64,000 nt of DNA from the NCBI GenBank assembly GCA_036704825.1, contig JAUBSN010000009.1, positions 1 through 64,000 on the forward strand, given 5' to 3'. The translations under genes were made by a program, and so were the position numbers. Every line of letters begins with the position of its first letter. Position 1 is the first letter of the stretch. The notes under the pieces are model-generated. The model worked only from the letters and a program-made list of their open reading frames with translations. It made no database searches and was not told the origin of the DNA. This DNA is from Microcoleus sp036704825 (GTDB taxonomy: Bacteria > Cyanobacteriota > Cyanobacteriia > Cyanobacteriales > Microcoleaceae). This document shows positions 59,965 through 64,000 of the stretch, one piece after another.

Positions 59965-62370
59965 ATGAAATATCTAGGAATCAACCGATTTCCTGAAACT
60001 CCGCCACCGATAAAGACGTTTAAACTAATAAGTTGTAGAAATCCAATGAAACCAGGGAAACAATCTCAAGTAGCACTGTTTAATCATAAAAAAGCTGCTA
60101 ATCTGGAAAAAATGTCTTCTGGGCTTTATGAAGACGATCGATTTTTAGGCAGAAACAAAACAGATCCAGAAGAATTAAGTTTTTGGGAAGTTTGCCGCAG
60201 TCGCTCCATCTTAGTCATCGGCGTAGCAGCGGCAGTGACTACCGGAGTTTTCGCCTGGACGCTGAATCAAAAAAGCGAGTACGAAGGGCGCTTTCAGTTA
60301 TTAGTAGAACCAGCAGTTACGCAAAATACTTTAGCCAAAATCTACTCCGGAGAGCTGAAACTGCAACCAGCGGCTCCGGCGACGAAAGAAAATGCCGGTT
60401 TTGATTACGAATCCCAAATTCAAGTTTTGCAAAGCCCGCAAGTAATGGCGCCGATTATTAAAAAGTTGCAGGCAAAGTATCCCGAAATAAATTACAACTA
60501 CCTCTTGAATCAAAAAGCAGATAATTTGCCGTTTTCTCGGGAAACTAGGCTGTCAATTAATCGCTTCAAAAATACCAAGATTATCGAAGTTAAATATCGC
60601 GATTACGATCCGAAAAAAATTCAGTTTGTTTTGGAAAAAGTTGCGCTAGGCTACCGCAACTACAGCGTGCAAGATACTACAACTCAAATTAGTCAGACTC
60701 TGGATTTTGTGAAATCTCAAATTCCCAACCAGCGAAAGCGCCAACAAGCTCTGCAAACAGAAATTCAAAAATTGCGGCAGCAGTACAATTTCATCGACCC
60801 GCAAATTCAAACGCAACAACTCGCGCAGCAAATCAGTGAACTTCAAACGCAAAGATTGGAAGCGCAAACTCAGCTAAATCAGCAGAGATTTCTCTATTCC
60901 AATCTGCAAAATCAGCTCGGACTGAACCAAAAGCAAGCGCTGATGGCATCGGCTCTGAGTCAAGCTCCCCGCTATCAAGCGATGCTGACTCAATTGCAGC
61001 AATTAGAAGGGCAAATTGCGATTAACTCGGCTACGTTTACAGACGAAACTCCGCAAATGCAATTGTTGCGAGAACAGCGCAAGAACCTGATTCCTTTGTT
61101 GAAGAAAGAAGCCCAACAGGTTCTGGGAACTGATTTGGCTAAGGTAAATTCACAAGTGCTGGCTTTTCAAGATCCGGTGCGGATTAAGTTAATCGAGCAG
61201 TTGATCGGTACTGCTAATTTAATTCAGGTGCTGGGCGTGCGGAATCAAGTTTTGGAACAAGCTGCTAAGCAGTTGAATCAATACTCTCAAAAATTCCCGG
61301 TGATCGTGCGGCGCTATTCCGATTTGCAGCGCGAGTTGGATGTGACTAACAATACGCTGAATAGTTTGCTGGCAAAACAGCAAGCTTTGCAGCTTGAAGC
61401 TGTGGGCAAAAAAGAGGTGGCTTGGGAAGTTATTGCTAAGCCGGAAATTCCGCGTTACAAAAATGGCGAGTTGATGGCTGTTGCTCCGATTATGCCTTTG
61501 AATTTGGCTTTGGGGGGATTGGCTGGTTTGCTGTTCGGTATGCTAGCGGCGCAGTTGGCGGAACGGTTCAACAATAAAACGGTGTTCCAAACTCCAGAGG
61601 ATGTCAAACAGTCGATTCGCCTGCCTTTGTTGGGGGTAATTCCTGCTAGCGATAAAATTTTGAGACTTCCTCCTGCTGAGACAAGCCCGGTGGATGTGGC
61701 AATGGGGCCGATGCCGACTGATGCTTTTCAAGAAGCTTTTCGATCGCTCAATGCTAATATTCGGTTGCTAAACGTTGATACCCCGATCAATTCTTGTGTA
61801 ATTACTTCTTGTCAAGTAGCTGACGGCAAGTCTACTGTAGCAGTCAATCTGGCGCGGGCAGCGGCTGCAATGGGCCAGCAAGTGCTGTTGGTGGATGCGG
61901 ATTTGCGGCGCCCGCAGGTACACGAAATGCTGGGTTTACCGAATTGGCAAGGCTTGCACAATGCGATCGCGGATGATGTGGATGTGGAACAGTTGATTTT
62001 GCGATCGCCCCGCGATGAAAATTTGTTTGTGTTAACTTCCGGCCCGGTTCCTCTCGATCCCACAAAGGTGCTTTCTTCCAAAAAAATGCAGCATTTAATG
62101 GCAGCTTTGTCAAGCCATTTTGACTTAGTTATTTACGATACTGCGCCGCTTTTAGGTTTGGCGGATGCGAATTTGTTGGCGGCTCACACTAACGGGTTGA
62201 TGCTGGTAGTGGGGCTGCATCAAACTGAGCGGGAGGCGCTGGTGTTGGCTTTTGAAGATTTAAAAATGGCGGGAATTCCGCTGTTGGGAATGGTGGCGAA
62301 TAACGATAAAGGCAGCAGGTATTACTATCAGTCTTACGTGCAGGATTATGTCCAGGAACAGTCTGTTTGA
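59965..62370 (+). CDS. Wzc-type polysaccharide co-polymerase/tyrosine kinase
   Basis: 801 aa from ATG at 59965 (TTG at 59959 is the alternative). Wzz-type domain with membrane segments at ~83-105 and ~510-533 and a periplasmic coiled coil (FDFVKSQIPNQRKRQQALQ, QTQQLAQQISELQTQRLEAQTQ). The C-terminal BY-kinase has Walker A SCQVADGKST (~613-622), Walker A' LLVDADLRRP (~638-647), Walker B LVIYDTAPLLGL and a terminal tyrosine cluster (SRYYYQSYVQDYVQEQSV) for autophosphorylation. Controls chain length and export with the Wza-type protein. The N-terminal ~70 residues are extra. Confidence 0.86.
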   Translation: MKYLGINRFPETPPPIKTFKLISCRNPMKPGKQSQVALFNHKKAANLEKMSSGLYEDDRFLGRNKTDPEELSFWEVCRSRSILVIGVAAAVTTGVFAWTLNQKSEYEGRFQLLVEPAVTQNTLAKIYSGELKLQPAAPATKENAGFDYESQIQVLQSPQVMAPIIKKLQAKYPEINYNYLLNQKADNLPFSRETRLSINRFKNTKIIEVKYRDYDPKKIQFVLEKVALGYRNYSVQDTTTQISQTLDFVKSQIPNQRKRQQALQTEIQKLRQQYNFIDPQIQTQQLAQQISELQTQRLEAQTQLNQQRFLYSNLQNQLGLNQKQALMASALSQAPRYQAMLTQLQQLEGQIAINSATFTDETPQMQLLREQRKNLIPLLKKEAQQVLGTDLAKVNSQVLAFQDPVRIKLIEQLIGTANLIQVLGVRNQVLEQAAKQLNQYSQKFPVIVRRYSDLQRELDVTNNTLNSLLAKQQALQLEAVGKKEVAWEVIAKPEIPRYKNGELMAVAPIMPLNLALGGLAGLLFGMLAAQLAERFNNKTVFQTPEDVKQSIRLPLLGVIPASDKILRLPPAETSPVDVAMGPMPTDAFQEAFRSLNANIRLLNVDTPINSCVITSCQVADGKSTVAVNLARAAAAMGQQVLLVDADLRRPQVHEMLGLPNWQGLHNAIADDVDVEQLILRSPRDENLFVLTSGPVPLDPTKVLSSKKMQHLMAALSSHFDLVIYDTAPLLGLADANLLAAHTNGLMLVVGLHQTEREALVLAFEDLKMAGIPLLGMVANNDKGSRYYYQSYVQDYVQEQSV

Positions 62371-62781
62371 GGTAGGGGAATAGCATTAGATTCGGGTAGT
62401 TGACCTTCGGGTTGGCTACCCGAATCTTTGGTAGTTATATCAAATCCCTCTCTTTTCTTCCTATGCGTTCTCTGCGTCTCTGCGGTTTTAATCATTCAAA
62501 TACAAAAGTAAACGGTATTAAATGGAATAGTTTACGATCGAGTAGAAATATTTAAAATTATTATGATATAATTAGGAGCATTAGCCTTAAAAGTAGCACC
62601 AGCGATCGGCCAGGAAATAGCTAAAATAGCATTGAAATAAAATGAGTCTCTCCGCTCGGAACGGCAGGCGATTCCCAGAGGAGAGCAGTACATTGATTCG
62701 CCTGAAGTAGCGATCGCTTACATCCGCAAGAGACGCACCTCAATACGGCTCGCTTAAGGAAAGAAAGGGGTACAAATTGAG
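62371..62781. other. Intergenic region
   Basis: 411 bases. Contains a GGGTAGTTGACC/GGTTGGCTACCC dyad (62394-62423) after the kinase gene, CTCTGCGTCTCTGCGG repeat (62470-62486), and a short non-ATG frame GALALKVAPAIGQEIAKIA (62576-62632) that looks like a decayed gene end. Nothing else supported. Confidence 0.4.
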
Positions 62782-63333
62782 TTAAGGCACGTTACCGCAA
62801 TGACTCCACATACAAAACTTGAATGAATTGACAAACCGATTCGCATTCTCCTCGCTAGATTCAGCCCGAAGTATATAAAGTACGTTTGTTTTAGCGTACA
62901 ACCTGAGAACGAACACTCCTTTTGGTGAAGCCTCCCGGAATTCTCGTCCGGGGTACCCGTCCAGCGGCATATTTTGTCCCCGATCTAATAAGTAAGTTTT
63001 GTTCAATGACTGTAGAATGTTGGACACCTCTCGAGCGAAATTATTCTCGGGAATGCTACCGACGCCGTAATCTATATAAGTAACTCGAAAAAGAGAATTG
63101 CTATCTTTCCACTCGAATCTGCGCTGTGTGACTCTACGCTGTCCCGGTGCCGAGTCTTTGGGTGTCCCCGGCATCTCGAATTGAAAATACTCTCCAGGTT
63201 TAATTGAAACCCAACTCGACTGAGCTAACAGCTTTGTTTCTACACTCTGTTCGTTGATGCTGGTGGCCTTGCTGGGTAGGGCCAACCCAAGGGAGGCGAC
63301 TAAAGCAGCTAGAACTAAAATTCGACTTTTCAT
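62782..63333 (-). CDS. Secreted hypothetical protein
   Basis: 183 aa from ATG at 63333, chosen since MKSRILVLAALVASLGLALPSKA is a clean signal peptide; the open frame upstream to 63384 overlaps a transposase remnant and is not credible. The body has FQFEMPGTPKDSAPGQRRVTQRRF, ending in FVNSFKFCMWSHCGNVP with two Cys. Similar to short secreted proteins with a PsbP-like pattern seen in cyanobacteria; not assigned. Confidence 0.6.
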   Translation of the reverse strand: MKSRILVLAALVASLGLALPSKATSINEQSVETKLLAQSSWVSIKPGEYFQFEMPGTPKDSAPGQRRVTQRRFEWKDSNSLFRVTYIDYGVGSIPENNFAREVSNILQSLNKTYLLDRGQNMPLDGYPGREFREASPKGVFVLRLYAKTNVLYILRAESSEENANRFVNSFKFCMWSHCGNVP

Positions 63334-63570
63334 ATTTCTTCCCAATTTTGCTGTTCTTCCCAAGCAGCAACCTCTCGCTGCCAAGATCCCCGATCGGGAA
63401 TACGATGGTCAAGACATTGGTGAGGTGCGACCCGATTTTTCAAAGCTTCTGCCAGTATCTCATAAATTAGCTCAGACCGCTTAGCAAACAATCCCATCCA
63501 AGGGTGTGTTGCCACTTTTGCTGCTGCTAGTAGTTTGATGACTTCTGCAACCAGTTCTGGTAATTTAAAT
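63330..63570 (-). pseudogene. IS630-type transposase tail fused to antitoxin-like fragment
   Basis: In one frame, HPWMGLFAKRSELIYEILAEAL resembles the C-terminal toxin-wrapping segment of Phd-like antitoxins, followed directly by QCLDHRIPDRGSWQREVAAWEEQQN, which resembles the end of IS630 transposases (split here: QCLDHRIPDRGSW and QREVAAWEEQQN). No start or catalytic DDE part is present. A decayed junction between two unrelated pieces is the simplest reading. Overlaps the upstream part of the secreted protein's frame. Confidence 0.45.
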
Positions 63571-64000
63571 TGGCGCTCAACCGCCCTCCGCGTCCTTCTA
63601 AGACAGTAATCGATCGTATGTCGCCTGCAAAATATTAGATCGCGCTCTTTGCGATCGCTCCCTTATTGTGTAGCCGAACAGAACAATATTTTCGGAGGGC
63701 TTGCAGACTCGATGTGCTTGATGCGTGTCAGGTGAGGCCGATTGCAGCAGCAAGCCCCGATCGCCCTTCTGCTAAGGTTTTTCTGGCCAAACATCAGTTT
63801 AAGAGTGGAATTTTCTTAAGATTTGCGATCGATAATCTGCACTATAATTAAAATCTAGCAATTTAAAAAAAATCGCGGCACTTGCAAATTGACAAGACCT
63901 GAAAACGTGGCTGTAAATCCCATTTTTGTAATACCTTGATACAACTCCCCGCCTAGCTTGAAAACTAGAAGGGAGTTTTGTGTTTTTCACACAGGAGATG
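63516..64000. other. Right-end region, no gene
   Basis: No supported gene. A T-rich terminator-like hairpin AACTCCC/GGGAGTT (63943-63949 / 63971-63977) with an inner CTAG/CTAG pair and a following TTTTGTGTTTTT lies near the edge, orientation plus strand. Confidence 0.4.
63943..63988 (+). terminator. Intrinsic-terminator-like hairpin
   Basis: Stem AACTCCC/GGGAGTT with inner CTAG stem, followed by TTTTGTGTTTTTC. Best-looking intrinsic terminator in the window, but the gene it would end is not in view. Confidence 0.45.

Noticed and set aside
1..64000. tRNA, rRNA and CRISPR arrays
   Set aside because: No cloverleaf pattern or regularly spaced repeats of CRISPR type were recognised by eye; a tRNAscan/CRISPR search would be decisive.

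Overview
The window comes from a filamentous, non-heterocystous cyanobacterium of the Oscillatoriales type (Microcoleus/Oscillatoria-like). This is inferred from the very frequent GCGATCGC octamer, heptanucleotide tandem repeats of the TCTAAAA type, and cyanobacterial genes: ssb-mreBCD, a CugP-type UDP-glucose pyrophosphorylase, a CRR7 homologue, ferredoxin-sulfite reductase, a DUF92/VTE6 protein, and the multicellularity regulator HetR. No tRNA, rRNA or CRISPR array was recognised.

Layout. 0-1.4 kb is transposon debris: an IS1634-type transposase end abutting a dead tnpB. 1.6-17.5 kb is mostly housekeeping: RodZ-like protein, speA, cugP, scpA, LapA-domain protein, DUF3153 lipoprotein, PmbA/TldE, PD-(D/E)XK-like protein, TPR protein, ssb, mreBCD, a HAD phosphatase and argB. 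17.5-23.4 kb is an accessory island: a broken DUF4926 gene, a BrnT/antitoxin pair, a DUF433/DUF5615 pair, a dynamin-like GTPase with a small glycine-zipper protein, and a stand-alone HTH adaptor domain. 23.5-28 kb carries a secreted TIM-barrel 'cellulose-binding' protein, a DUF948/YtxH membrane operon, msrA and a 45-aa small protein. 28.3-32.4 kb holds an unusual operon: a ketoacyl-ACP-synthase-III-like domain fused to a haem-oxygenase-like diiron domain, translationally coupled to an unrecognised membrane-associated protein, and divergent from a winged-helix/GNAT-like gene. 34.5-40 kb is a ribose-type sugar ABC transporter with an outer-membrane porin. 40.8-53.3 kb mixes a GT4 glycosyltransferase, crr7, sir with a C-terminal ribbon-helix-helix extension, rsmE with an in-frame repeat insertion, a MazF-type TA pair, secreted small proteins, tandem lipase-like hydrolases and a VTE6-like kinase.

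53.6-55.5 kb is the most notable known system: hetR with, just upstream on the same strand, a 75-codon secreted peptide gene carrying ERGSGR, which fits the PatX family. The pair is a complete regulator plus inhibitory-peptide module in what looks like an organism without heterocysts. 55.6-62.4 kb holds an FAD oxidoreductase and then cysC followed by Wza-like and Wzc-like polysaccharide export genes, suggesting a link between PAPS supply and an exopolysaccharide. The right end has a secreted hypothetical protein and a transposase remnant.

Mobile and repetitive material is spread through the window. It includes a two-hairpin intergenic element whose stems differ in sequence between copies but stay paired, repeats inserted in frame inside proteins, and long palindromes at gene ends.
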